Assembly: GCF_030997045.1 (NCBI RefSeq)
Contig: NZ_CP116899.1
Location: forward strand, 2,367,501 to 2,431,500
Direction of reading: 5' to 3'
Origin: Microbulbifer sp. TB1203
Lineage (GTDB): Bacteria > Pseudomonadota > Gammaproteobacteria > Pseudomonadales > Cellvibrionaceae
DNA length: 64,000 nucleotides
Below are positions 1 to 11,257 of the stretch, one piece after another. Every line of letters begins with the position of its first letter. The first letter of the stretch is position 1. The notes under the pieces were generated by a model. It was given only the letters and a program-made list of their open reading frames with translations, had not been told where the DNA came from and did no database searches. Position numbers and translations under genes: made by a program.

Positions 1-65
1 GCACGGCGGAAAGACCTTGTGAGAACATTCGTGTGGGGGCCAGGCCCGAAACTGCCCATATGCAC

Positions 66-88
66 AGGGCGACCACGAGGGTCGCCCC
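66..88. repeat. Short palindrome upstream of pepA
   Basis: An 8-bp stem, GGGCGACC with GGTCGCCC, closes a 5-nt loop. It is the only structured element in the gene-free first 176 bases. It resembles the REP-like hairpins elsewhere in the window but has a different stem. No clear promoter for pepA was recognised around it. Confidence 0.5.
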
Positions 89-176
89 TGCAACGCAATT
101 CATTCTGTCCCGGGTTACACTGTGCGCATTATCGCCAAAATTATTTGTCATGTCTTGAATTGAAGGAAAAGGAATT

Positions 177-1646
177 ATGCAGTTTACCGCCAAGGTCACC
201 GATATCCGCAAACAGCGCAGCGCCTGCGCCATCATTGCGGCAGATGCCAAGAACCGCCTCACCGCCAGTGGCACCGAGCTGGACGACGCCTGCGGCGGCG
301 CCATCGGCAGGGTCCTCAAGCGCGGCGACCTGGGCAAAAAACTCGCCAGTACTCTGGTACTGACTCCAACGGAAGGTTCCCTCGAACGGATACTACTGGT
401 GCGCAGCGGCGGAGTAGGCAAACTCAGCCAGGCCGACTACCGAAAGCTGGCCGGCGCCAGCGCAAACGCGGTTAAGGGCTACAAAGACTCCTGCAGCTAC
501 CTCACGGAACTGGAAGTGTCCGGTGCCGACAGCGCCTGGCAGGCGCAGCAGTTGGCCCTGGCCATGGGTCTCGCCGGCTATAAATTCACCCGCTGCAAGA
601 GCGGCTCCGATAACAGCCCGCTGGTAAGCTTCACCCTGCACGTTCCCGAGCGCAAGCAACTCAAGTCAATCCAGAGCGGCATGGAGATGGGCGCGGCCCA
701 GGCCGCCGGCAGCAACGTGGCCCGCGAACTGGGCAACCTGCCGGGCAATATCTGTACTCCCAATTACCTGGCATCGGAGGCCCGCGCCCTGGCCAAAAAA
801 CATACGAAGCTCACCACCACAGTGTTGGACGAGAAAAAAATGCAATCCCTGGGCATGGGGGCCTTCCTCAGCGTCGCCAAGGGCAGCGACGAGCCCCCGG
901 CACTGATCGCCATGCAGTACAAGGGCGGCAAAGCCGGGGCGAAACCCATAGTATTGGTGGGCAAAGGCATTACTTTCGATACCGGCGGCATCAGCATCAA
1001 GCCCGGCCAAGCTATGGACGAGATGAAGTTCGACATGTGCGGTGCCGCCAGCGTGTTCGGGGTGATGCACGCGCTGCTGGAACTGCAGCCGGCGATCAAT
1101 GTGGTGGGCCTGGTGGCGGCGGCGGAGAACATGCCCAGCGGCCGCGCCAGCAAGCCTGGGGACATTGTCACTACCATGTCCGGCAAGACTGTCGAGATCC
1201 TCAACACCGATGCCGAAGGCCGCCTGGTACTGTGCGATGCGCTCACCTACGCCGCCAGGTACAAACCGGAAGTGGTGATCGATATCGCCACCCTTACCGG
1301 TGCCTGCGTGATCGCCCTGGGCAACCACGCCACCGGCCTCTATGCCAATAAGGACGAACTGGCCGCGAAACTGATCGCCGCCGGCGAGCGCACCGGCGAC
1401 CGCGCCTGGCATATGCCCCTGTGGGACGAATACCAATCGTCGCTGGATTCCAACTTCGCAGACATGCAGAATATCGGCGGCCGCGAGGCGGGCTCGGTGA
1501 CCGCCGCCTGCTTCCTCTCGCGCTTTGCCGGGGACTACACCTGGGCCCACCTGGATATCGCCGGCAGCGCCTGGAACTCCGGCGCCAACAAGGGCGCCAC
1601 CGGGCGACCGGTACCGCTGCTGGTGGAGTATCTGCTGGGTAAATAA
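177..1646 (+). CDS. pepA: Leucyl (cytosol) aminopeptidase PepA, M17 family
   Basis: This 489-residue protein is a cytosolic, two-metal aminopeptidase that removes N-terminal residues from peptides. The M17 signature NTDAEGRL is at about residues 343-350. The upstream metal-binding stretch reads GKGITFDTGG, followed by the conserved KFDMCGAA. Length and full alignment to the family indicate an intact gene. The ATG is preceded by a purine-rich AAGGAAAAGGA ribosome-binding site. In pseudomonads pepA precedes holC, an unnamed gene and valS, and the same order is kept here. In some relatives PepA also binds DNA as an accessory recombination factor; that cannot be judged from this sequence. Confidence 0.97.
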   Translation: MQFTAKVTDIRKQRSACAIIAADAKNRLTASGTELDDACGGAIGRVLKRGDLGKKLASTLVLTPTEGSLERILLVRSGGVGKLSQADYRKLAGASANAVKGYKDSCSYLTELEVSGADSAWQAQQLALAMGLAGYKFTRCKSGSDNSPLVSFTLHVPERKQLKSIQSGMEMGAAQAAGSNVARELGNLPGNICTPNYLASEARALAKKHTKLTTTVLDEKKMQSLGMGAFLSVAKGSDEPPALIAMQYKGGKAGAKPIVLVGKGITFDTGGISIKPGQAMDEMKFDMCGAASVFGVMHALLELQPAINVVGLVAAAENMPSGRASKPGDIVTTMSGKTVEILNTDAEGRLVLCDALTYAARYKPEVVIDIATLTGACVIALGNHATGLYANKDELAAKLIAAGERTGDRAWHMPLWDEYQSSLDSNFADMQNIGGREAGSVTAACFLSRFAGDYTWAHLDIAGSAWNSGANKGATGRPVPLLVEYLLGK

Positions 1647-1717
1647 ACCCGGGAGCGCGGAGCTCCAGCTCCGCCCCACTGTAGGCCGGGTGGCAACCCG
1701 ATCATGGAACCCTTGGC

Positions 1718-1911
1718 GGCCCTGATGCCGGTGGCTTTTTGCGGGACACGGGCTAGGCGCCCCCCTTAAATACGTCCCTGTACGCTCGTAATCGGCATCC
1801 CTGCCTCACAAATCTGCCGGAGCAGATTTGGACGCCGAAGGCGCCCAAAGGGTGAGCGCCAGGGATGGCGCGAATCATCCGGTCCCGCAAAAAGCCACCG
1901 GCATCAGGGCC
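1718..1911. repeat. Long palindromic intergenic element, copy 1
   Basis: The pepA-holC gap is filled by a 194-bp element with about 30-bp terminal inverted repeats. The left end begins GGCCCTGATGCCGG and continues to GCTTTTTGCGGGAC; the right end is its reverse complement. The interior (1741-1806) is nearly identical to 23341-23406. It has no open frame of interest. A related, shorter copy lies at 3217-3341. This behaves like a non-coding MITE-like or REP-type repeat family. Confidence 0.8.
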
Positions 1912-1964
1912 TTCGCATGGCGCGCATTGCCAGGCCCGATTCTCGATCACGTCTTGGAAAAACC

Positions 1965-2393
1965 ATGACCCGCATAGACTTCTACGTACTCCCCTCCGAT
2001 CATTCCCACGAGGGCGATATCTTCGCCTGCCGGTTGGCTGAAAAGGCCCATCGGGCGGGTCTGCAAGTGCTGCTGGCGGTGGACGACGCGGATCGCGCCG
2101 CACACCTGGACCAGTTGCTGTGGACCTTTCGCGAGGACAGCTTCGTCCCCCACTCCCCCCAGGGGGAGAGTCAACAGGCCCCGGTCGAAATCAACTGCGG
2201 TGGGGAACCGGGCCTCCACCACGGCCTGCTGATCAACCTGTGCAGCGAGGTACCCGGCTGGTTCAGCCGCTTCGAGCGGCTGGCGGAGATAGTGATCCAG
2301 CAGCCGGAATCCCTGGCCCGCTCGCGCTCCCGCTTCGGCCACTTTCGCGACCGCGGATATCCGTTACAATCCCATCGCATCGGCAGCAACTAA
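1965..2393 (+). CDS. holC: DNA polymerase III chi subunit
   Basis: The 142-residue protein starts MTRIDFYVL, the usual N terminus of chi, and ends with the family-typical region around YPLQSHRIG. Chi links the clamp-loader subunit psi to single-strand DNA-binding protein at the replication fork. An upstream in-frame ATG at 1917 would add 16 residues not found in the family and lies next to the repeat at 1718-1911, so 1965 is preferred. It sits between pepA and valS as in Pseudomonas. Confidence 0.93.
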   Translation: MTRIDFYVLPSDHSHEGDIFACRLAEKAHRAGLQVLLAVDDADRAAHLDQLLWTFREDSFVPHSPQGESQQAPVEINCGGEPGLHHGLLINLCSEVPGWFSRFERLAEIVIQQPESLARSRSRFGHFRDRGYPLQSHRIGSN

Positions 2394-2417
2394 TCTCCAG
2401 CGACACAGACCTCAGCC

Positions 2418-3104
2418 ATGTCCGGTCGAAAAAACAAAAACCGCAAGCAGCGCGGGCAGTCGGCAGAGCTTCTCAACGAACTGCACTCCATCCGCGACCT
2501 GCTCGGCAGCGACGAAATCGGCGATATCCCCCTGCTCGACCAGGTGGCCGAACCCGCGCCGAAACCGCCGCAGGCCGCGCCTGTGCCGGCCCGACAGCCG
2601 CTGCAGGAGCCCCTGGACGTGAGCGAGCTGCCGATCCTCTTCTCGCCGGTGGACGAGGAACTCCCGGAGGACTATCGGGCCGAGCTGGGTGAAGCCGAGC
2701 GCGAACTCCTGCGCCCGCTGCAGGACCTGCCCAAAAAGGCAGAGGCCGACAAGCCGCAGGGCGAGCTGTTTGCAGCGCCTGCCGCTGCTCCCGGCGAGAA
2801 CCCGTTTCTTCCCGCGCATATCCGCGCCCGCCTTACCGGCGGCCGGATGCCAAAAGCGGAACCGGAGCCGGAAGCCCAGCCCGAACAACAAGAGCCCCAA
2901 ACGGCCCCCGCCCCCGAGGAAGACGTCCCACCCCCCTCCCCTGCTGCCCCGGCGGAGCCAGCGGCCAACGCCTCGCGGGAAGAGCGCGATCGCCAGCGCC
3001 AGCAGCTGATCGACCATCTGGTGGCCAAGCAGTTGCCCGAACTGGAGCGACAGCTGCGCGAGCGGATTGCGCGGATGGTCGACGAACTGGAAACCAAGCG
3101 CTGA
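2418..3104 (+). CDS. Conserved hypothetical protein between holC and valS
   Basis: This 228-residue protein is cytosolic by appearance, with no signal or membrane segment. It starts with a basic stretch (SGRKNKNRKQRGQ). It continues into an acidic and proline-rich low-complexity middle, with many PEP/EPE runs at about residues 50-190, and ends with a charged helical segment containing LERQLRERIARMVDELE. Pseudomonads carry an unnamed gene in the same position, so conserved linkage is the best argument that it is real. Nothing in the sequence indicates an enzymatic function. It starts 24 bp after holC and is probably co-transcribed with it. Confidence 0.8.
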   Translation: MSGRKNKNRKQRGQSAELLNELHSIRDLLGSDEIGDIPLLDQVAEPAPKPPQAAPVPARQPLQEPLDVSELPILFSPVDEELPEDYRAELGEAERELLRPLQDLPKKAEADKPQGELFAAPAAAPGENPFLPAHIRARLTGGRMPKAEPEPEAQPEQQEPQTAPAPEEDVPPPSPAAPAEPAANASREERDRQRQQLIDHLVAKQLPELERQLRERIARMVDELETKR

Positions 3105-3216
3105 CTTCTAAGAGCCTGTTTGAATTCTTCGTTTTCCCACCCAAGGTACGGGACCGGGTGGGGTGCCTAAATGCAGACCTGAATGGCACTAAATAAAGCG
3201 ATGGCCATGATGCGAA

Positions 3217-3341
3217 GGGCCTGATGCCGGGGGCTTTTTGCGGGACTGTCTGCGAGAGGGACCTCGCGGACAAGCCTCCATGGATGGATTAAGGGGGGGC
3301 GCCCAGCCCGTGTCCCGCAAAAAGCCCCCGGTAGCAGGGCC
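3217..3341. repeat. Long palindromic intergenic element, copy 2
   Basis: This 125-bp element has terminal inverted repeats of about 29 bp (GGCCTGATGCCGGGGGCTTT at the left, its complement at the right) that match the ends of the 1718-1911 copy. The interior is shorter and different except near the right arm, where the GGCGCCCAGCCCGTGTCCCG stretch is the complement of the copy-1 core. It occupies most of the 380-bp gap before valS, which otherwise shows no gene. Confidence 0.78.
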
Positions 3342-3484
3342 GCCCAGGTCTTAACTTAATGCCACTGAATGCAGACCTCCCTTTTGCCGTCCCCGGCCCC
3401 GGCGGTATAATTCCCGCCTTTTTGGCGCAGCCAATACCGGCCTGCAGACGCCGCAGCGATTCAACACAAGGTTTCCCCGCCCGC

Positions 3485-6259
<2,775 letters not shown>

Positions 6260-6382
6260 TCTCCAGCTGATCTCCAAATGGTACGGGCGCCCTGCTCAAT
6301 CGATCAGGGCGAACCTGGCCAAATTGGCAATATTTTTTCTTTTTCCCGCCAGTCCCCGCACACAAAAAGCCCAGCCAGAAGG

Positions 6383-6410
6383 AAGCCGCGCCAAGTTTCG
6401 CGGCTTTCTC
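6383..6410 (+). terminator. Probable intrinsic terminator after valS
   Basis: An 8-bp stem AAGCCGCG / CGCGGCTT with an 8-nt loop is followed by TCTCC, about 120 bp after the valS stop. A second dyad (CGCCCTG / CAGGGCG, 6287-6311) lies closer to valS and is followed by a T-rich stretch (6330-6345). Either could end the transcript. The remainder of the 318-bp gap up to the next gene shows nothing else recognisable. Confidence 0.55.
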
Positions 6411-6577
6411 CTGTGCACTCCCGCTCAAAGCCGGCAATCCATCTCATCCTAAACCTTACAAATTCTCGACAACGCTTCTAGGATAATTCGGTGCATAGAC
6501 TGCGGTGCACGCGGGTGGCTTTTCGGCCGCCCACTCAGGAAGTCTCTACAAAAAACATAACAGCAAGGACAAAAACC

Positions 6578-7381
6578 ATGTCTCCATCTTTCTCCAATTG
6601 CAAACTGGCCTTCGGCCTGTTGATTTCCACACTCAGTGCCGGTGCCGCCGCCGATCACAGCTGGGGTAACTATCACTGGGCGAGGAACACCAGTTCATTC
6701 GACTTGCAGGTAGTGGACAGTGTCACCTCCGACTGGCAGTCGGAACTGAACAACACCCTGTCACAGTGGTCCTCCTCCAGCGTTCTCAACCTGGCGATCA
6801 CCTCCGGAGATGACACCAGCAATACCCGCAAGCGCTGCCCGATGGTTACCGGGCAGATGCGCGTCTGCAACGCCGCTTACGGCAACAACGGCTGGCTGGG
6901 TCTGGCGAGTATCGGCCTGGACAGCAACGGGCATATCGACCAGGGCACCGCCAAGGTGAACGACACTTACTCGTCTTACTGGCAGGACCAGACGGAAAAA
7001 AATCACGTAATGTGCCAGGAAGTCGGCCATGTGTTCGGGCTGGGCCACACCAGTGAGGACGGCAGCAGCCAGAGCACCTGCATGGACTACTCCAACGACC
7101 CCAACAGCCAGTGGCCAAACCAGCACGACTACCAGATGCTGTCGGATATCTACAATCACCTGGACAGCTACAAAAGTTATGACGATGGCGGCTCTTCCGA
7201 CGGCGGTTCCTGCAATGCGCCTCCCGGCAAGGGCTGCAACAAAAACAGCAATGGCGCCGTGCCGCTGGGTGTGCGAGTGCACCGGGATCACGACCGGGAG
7301 GTATGGGTAGCTGCGCGTAACGACGGTGGGCTCTGGGTCCACCACATACGCCGGGTGCCGGAAGAATACCTGGATCACTAA
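6578..7381 (+). CDS. Secreted matrixin-like metalloprotease homologue with altered zinc motif
   Basis: The 267-residue protein has a Sec-type signal peptide ending near AGAAA (about residue 25). A metzincin-like region follows, with a QEVGHVFGLGH motif at 147-157 and a Met-turn-like CMDYS at 168-172. The canonical motif is HExxHxxGxxH; here the first histidine is glutamine (codon CAG), so one zinc ligand is missing. Several cysteines suggest disulfides in the exported protein. The C terminus (about 200 onward) is a Gly/Ser linker plus a short Cys-containing tail. The start at 6578 has an AAGGA site 8 bp upstream; the frame opens earlier at 6491. Activity is uncertain. It may be a pseudo-protease, or the glutamine may replace the ligand. 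Confidence 0.72.
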   Translation: MSPSFSNCKLAFGLLISTLSAGAAADHSWGNYHWARNTSSFDLQVVDSVTSDWQSELNNTLSQWSSSSVLNLAITSGDDTSNTRKRCPMVTGQMRVCNAAYGNNGWLGLASIGLDSNGHIDQGTAKVNDTYSSYWQDQTEKNHVMCQEVGHVFGLGHTSEDGSSQSTCMDYSNDPNSQWPNQHDYQMLSDIYNHLDSYKSYDDGGSSDGGSCNAPPGKGCNKNSNGAVPLGVRVHRDHDREVWVAARNDGGLWVHHIRRVPEEYLDH

Positions 7382-7396
7382 GCGCTCTGATGCAAT

Positions 7397-7422
7397 TTTC
7401 CGGGGCCAAAAGGCCCCGGAAA
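7397..7422. terminator. Perfect hairpin after the matrixin-like gene
   Basis: An 11-bp perfect stem, TTTCCGGGGCC with GGCCCCGGAAA, closes an AAAA loop 16 bp past the stop codon. A strong GC stem with T residues on one arm makes it a likely terminator, although the downstream T-run is short. Confidence 0.65.
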
Positions 7423-7719
7423 TCACCCCCCCCGAAGTCCGGGAATGTGCCTGTCGCCTAAAATCACAGATTATTACCCTATAAAAAAAAGCCAAGTAAT
7501 AAGTAATTGTTCCTTATCGGCTCTGGCTTTCATTTCCACAAACCTTTATAAAATTGCTCAGGCGTATAAATAATAATTTCCGCGATATAAATCTTCGCAA
7601 TTTTAAAGCGGCCAATTTCAACTAATATCCAGAGGCAAATCCTATAGCGGTACCAGTGCAGTAACAGCGATCAACCCAGGGCGCGGACAGCGCCTGTCAG
7701 CCTGTCGGGGAGAGAGAAG
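7423..7719 (+). promoter_or_regulatory. AT-rich leader region of the nuo operon
   Basis: About 300 bp without a gene separate the upstream hairpin from nuoA. The region is markedly AT-rich from 7470 to 7640 compared with the surrounding coding DNA. It contains a dyad AAAGCCA / TGGCTTT (7488-7530) with a nested ATAAG / CTTAT. This is the expected place for the nuo promoter, but no sigma-70 pair could be assigned with confidence. A GGGGAGAGAG ribosome-binding site lies just before nuoA. Confidence 0.4.
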
Positions 7720-8133
7720 TTGAATGCAACAACCCTAGTCAACCCGAGCATATGGCCACTGGTGGTCTACTGCCTCGCCGTTTTTGCCCTGATCGCGCTC
7801 ATGCTGGGTCTCTCCTACTTCCTCGGCCAGCGCCGGCGCGATGCCGCCACCGACGAACCCTTCGAATCCGGCATCATCTCCCAGGGCAGCGCCCGTCTGC
7901 GGCTCTCCGTCGGCTACTACCTGGTCGCTATCCTGTTTATCGTCTTCGACCTCGAGGCCATCTACCTGTTCGGCTGGGCCATCTCCTTTCGCGAGACCGG
8001 TTTGCTGGGCTTCGTCGAAGCGACTATTTTCATAGTGATACTGCTCGCCGGCCTGGTATACCTGTGGCGCCTGGGAGCGCTGGATTGGGGCGGCAGGCAG
8101 AGCAGCCTGGAGAATCGCGAGGAATATCGATAA
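7720..8133 (+). CDS. nuoA: NADH-quinone oxidoreductase subunit A
   Basis: The 137-residue membrane subunit of complex I has three hydrophobic segments (about 12-32, 65-85, 95-115) and the conserved EPFESGI motif at about residues 45-51. The start appears to be TTG at 7720: it gives MNATTLVNPSIW in frame and has a GGGGAGAGAG site in front. The ATG four bases downstream is in another frame and stops after four codons. It is the first gene of the nuo operon. Confidence 0.93.
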   Translation: MNATTLVNPSIWPLVVYCLAVFALIALMLGLSYFLGQRRRDAATDEPFESGIISQGSARLRLSVGYYLVAILFIVFDLEAIYLFGWAISFRETGLLGFVEATIFIVILLAGLVYLWRLGALDWGGRQSSLENREEYR

Positions 8134-8151
8134 CGACAATAAGGAAGCACT

Positions 8152-8796
8152 ATGCGCTGGCAGTTAACCAAAGCGGAAAATGTCATAGCGAGCAGTGGAC
8201 GCACAGAGGGCGAAATTTTTTCCGAGGAAATCAAAAAGAATATTCTGCTCACAAAACTGGAGGACCTGGTGGCCTGGGGCAGAGCCAATTCCCTGTGGCC
8301 ATTCAACTTCGGGCTCTCCTGTTGTTATGTGGAAATGGCCACTGCCTTTACCAGCCGGCACGATATCTCCCGATTCGGCTCCGAAGTAATCCGCGCCACT
8401 CCCCGCCAGGCCGACCTGATCGTGATCTCCGGCACAGTGTTCATCAAGATGGCGCCGGTGCTGCAGCGTCTCTACGAACAGATGATGGAGCCGCGCTGGG
8501 TGATTTCCATGGGCTCCTGTGCCAACTCCGGCGGCATGTACGACATCTATAGCGTGGTGCAGGGCGTCGACCGCTTTATGCCGGTGGATATCTATGTGCC
8601 CGGCTGCCCGCCGCGACCGGAGGCGCTGATGCAGGGGCTTACCCTGCTGCAAAAATCCGTCGCCAAAGACCGCCGCCCCCTGAGCTGGGTGGTGGATGAG
8701 CACGGCCCGAGGCAGATTCCCAAACCCAGCCAGCGCGACCTCCACCGGGAGGCGCGTATGTGCGCGGATAAATTGCGCACACCGGATACCGTCTGA
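8152..8796 (+). CDS. nuoB: NADH-quinone oxidoreductase subunit B
   Basis: This 214-residue peripheral-arm subunit carries the terminal 4Fe-4S cluster N2, which passes electrons to quinone. The four ligand cysteines are visible: the tandem pair C57-C58 in GLSCCYVEMA, C123 in MGSCANSGG and C152 in VPGCPPRPE. It starts 18 bp after nuoA. The gap to nuoCD (69 bp) contains a palindromic hairpin. Confidence 0.97.
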   Translation: MRWQLTKAENVIASSGRTEGEIFSEEIKKNILLTKLEDLVAWGRANSLWPFNFGLSCCYVEMATAFTSRHDISRFGSEVIRATPRQADLIVISGTVFIKMAPVLQRLYEQMMEPRWVISMGSCANSGGMYDIYSVVQGVDRFMPVDIYVPGCPPRPEALMQGLTLLQKSVAKDRRPLSWVVDEHGPRQIPKPSQRDLHREARMCADKLRTPDTV

Positions 8797-8814
8797 ATCC
8801 AGCGATATAGCCCC

Positions 8815-8834
8815 CTCTCCCGCAAACGGGAGAG
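8815..8834. repeat. CTCTCCCG hairpin in the nuoB-nuoCD gap
   Basis: The 8-bp stem CTCTCCCG / CGGGAGAG closes a CAAA loop. The same hairpin type recurs at 16895-16960, 37711-37748, 45453-45478 and 49197-49222, so it belongs to a dispersed palindrome family rather than being a nuo-specific terminator. Confidence 0.75.
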
Positions 8835-8865
8835 AGGAGTAAAGAATCACTTCCGGGAAAACCCA

Positions 8866-10671
8866 ATGACCGGCGTAATCGCACAGAGCGTCCATATCGA
8901 GAACCCCTACAGCGCGGAGGCGGAAGCCTTTATCGGTGATCTGCGCAGGGAATACGGACAGGCCGATTACTGGCTGCAGCCGGACTGCCTCGATATGCCG
9001 ACTCTTTGGGTGGCACCGGAAACACTGCTGCCGCTACTGCGCCACCTCAAAACGAAAATCCCGCGCCCCTTTTCCATGCTCTACGATCTCAGTGCCATCG
9101 ACGAGCGCCTGCGGCTTCACCGCGGCAAACGGGAAGCACAGCAGCCCCAGAGCGATTTCACCCTCGTCTACCAGCTGCTCTCGCTGGAGCGGGACCTGTT
9201 TGTCCGCATCAAGGTGGCGCTGCCGGAATCCCGCCTGTCGGTGCCCTCCGCCATCCCGGTGTGGGCCTGTGCCAACTGGTATGAGCGCGAGGTGTGGGAC
9301 CTGTTCGGCATCGAGTTCGTCGGCCATCCCAACCTGCGTCGCATCATGATGCCTTCCACCTGGCAAGGGCACCCCCTGCGCAAGGATCACCACGCGCGGG
9401 CCACGGAAGTGGACCCCTACAGCCTTTCGCCGGAAAAGCAGCGGGCGGAGCAGGAGGCTCTGTTATTCAAGCCGGAGGAATGGGGCATGTCCCGCGCCAG
9501 CGACAGCGCGGAATTCATGTTCCTGAATCTGGGTCCCAACCACCCCAGCGTGCACGGGGTTTTCCGCGTGGCACTGCAGCTGGACGGCGAGAGGATCGTC
9601 GACGCGGTACCCGATATCGGCTACCACCACCGCGGCGCGGAAAAAATGGCCGAGCGCCAGGCCTGGCACAGCTATATCCCCTACACCGACCGCATCGACT
9701 ACCTGGGCGGGGTAATGAACAACCTGCCCTATGTGCTGGCACTGGAACAATTGGCCGCTATCCCGGTGCCGCCGCGGGCACAGACCATCCGCGTGATGTT
9801 GTGCGAATTCTTTCGCATCGCCAGCCACCTGGTGTTCTACGGTACCTTTGCCCAGGACGTGGGGCAGATGTCGCCGGTCTTTTACATGTTCGTGGATCGG
9901 GAAAGGCTTTTCGGCATCATCGAGGCCATCACTGGTGGGCGTATGCACCCGTCCTGGTTCCGCATCGGCGGCGTCGCCCAGGACCTGCCGGAAGGCTGGG
10001 ACAAAATGGTGCGGGAATTCCTCGACTATATGCCGAAGCGCCTGCGGGAATACGAAGGCATGGTGCTGAAAAACAAGATACTGCAGCAGCGCACCCGGGG
10101 CATCGGCGTCTACAACACCGACGAGGCGATGGAGTGGGGCGCCACCGGCCCGGGGCTGCGCGCCACCGGCCTGGAATGGGACCTTCGCAAGCGCCGCCCC
10201 TACAGTGGTTACGATCAGTTCGAATTCGATATTCCCACCTACGACGGCGGCGACTGCTACGACCGCTGCCGGGTGCGCGTGGAAGAGATGTGGCAGAGCC
10301 TGCGCATTATCCGCCAGTGCCTGGACAACATGCCCTCCGGGCCTCACAAGTCGGATCACCCGCTGACCACGCCGCCACTGAAGGCGCGCACCATGCACGA
10401 TATCGAAACCCTGATCCAGCATTTCCTCAACAACAGCTGGGGGCCGGTGATGCCGGCGGGGGAGGTTTGCGTCGCGGTGGAAGCCACCAAGGGGTTGAAC
10501 AGTTACCAGATTGTCAGCGACGGCGGCACCAATGCCTACCGCGCCAGAATCCGCACACCATCTTTTCCGCACCTGCAGATGATTCCACTGCTTTCCCGCG
10601 GACTGCTGGTGTCGGACCTCATTGCCATTATCGCCAGTATCGATTTCGTGATGGCGGATGTGGACCGTTAG
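8866..10671 (+). CDS. nuoCD: NADH-quinone oxidoreductase, fused subunits C and D
   Basis: The 601-residue protein joins NuoC (about 1-190, containing the ERExWDLFGI-type signature as YEREVWDLFGIEF) to NuoD (about 210-601, with the LNLGPNHPSVHG start and IGYHHRGAEKMAE motif). NuoD forms part of the quinone-binding pocket. The C-D fusion is common in gammaproteobacteria and is not an error. It is part of the hydrophilic arm of complex I. Confidence 0.97.
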   Translation: MTGVIAQSVHIENPYSAEAEAFIGDLRREYGQADYWLQPDCLDMPTLWVAPETLLPLLRHLKTKIPRPFSMLYDLSAIDERLRLHRGKREAQQPQSDFTLVYQLLSLERDLFVRIKVALPESRLSVPSAIPVWACANWYEREVWDLFGIEFVGHPNLRRIMMPSTWQGHPLRKDHHARATEVDPYSLSPEKQRAEQEALLFKPEEWGMSRASDSAEFMFLNLGPNHPSVHGVFRVALQLDGERIVDAVPDIGYHHRGAEKMAERQAWHSYIPYTDRIDYLGGVMNNLPYVLALEQLAAIPVPPRAQTIRVMLCEFFRIASHLVFYGTFAQDVGQMSPVFYMFVDRERLFGIIEAITGGRMHPSWFRIGGVAQDLPEGWDKMVREFLDYMPKRLREYEGMVLKNKILQQRTRGIGVYNTDEAMEWGATGPGLRATGLEWDLRKRRPYSGYDQFEFDIPTYDGGDCYDRCRVRVEEMWQSLRIIRQCLDNMPSGPHKSDHPLTTPPLKARTMHDIETLIQHFLNNSWGPVMPAGEVCVAVEATKGLNSYQIVSDGGTNAYRARIRTPSFPHLQMIPLLSRGLLVSDLIAIIASIDFVMADVDR

Positions 10672-10693
10672 GACTAATTGTTAGGGATGGATT

Positions 10694-11257
10694 ATGTCCA
10701 GCGTCTTTGAACCGGAAGTTGTGGAAGTAATGGATTTCAGCAAAGCGGACCGCAGCACCGAAACGCAACTCAGTGCGGAGGAGAAGCGCGAGATAGACGC
10801 GGAATTTTCCCACTACGAGGATAAGGCCTCCGTGGGTCTGGAGGCCCTGCGCATCGTGCAAAAGCACCGGGGCTGGATTTCCGACCAGAGCCTGCAGGCG
10901 GTTTCCGACTACCTGGATATTCCCCCCGCCCAGTTGGAGGGTGTAGCTACCTTCTTTCAGCTGATCTTCCGCCAGCCGGTGGGCAAAGAGGTGATCCTGT
11001 TCTGCAAGAGCGCCAGCTGCTGGATCATGGGCTGCGCAAGGTTGCAGGCGCGCATCGAGCAGAAATTACAGATAGCTCCCGGGCAAACCAGCGGGGACGG
11101 AATCTTCACCCTTCTGGAAACCCCCTGCCTGGGGGATTGCGACAAGGCTCCGGTGATGATGGTGGGTGAGGAAATGCACCGCAACCTCACCGAGCAGAGT
11201 ATCGACGAAATTATCGACAACAAGAAGCGTCGCCATGCTGACGAATCCACTGACTAA
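10694..11257 (+). CDS. nuoE: NADH-quinone oxidoreductase subunit E
   Basis: This 187-residue subunit binds the 2Fe-2S cluster N1a. The four ligands are C104 and C109 (FCKSASC) and C145 and C149 (PCLGDC). It starts 22 bp after nuoCD and overlaps the start of nuoF by 23 bp, which suggests translational coupling of the two NADH-module subunits. Confidence 0.96.
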   Translation: MSSVFEPEVVEVMDFSKADRSTETQLSAEEKREIDAEFSHYEDKASVGLEALRIVQKHRGWISDQSLQAVSDYLDIPPAQLEGVATFFQLIFRQPVGKEVILFCKSASCWIMGCARLQARIEQKLQIAPGQTSGDGIFTLLETPCLGDCDKAPVMMVGEEMHRNLTEQSIDEIIDNKKRRHADESTD

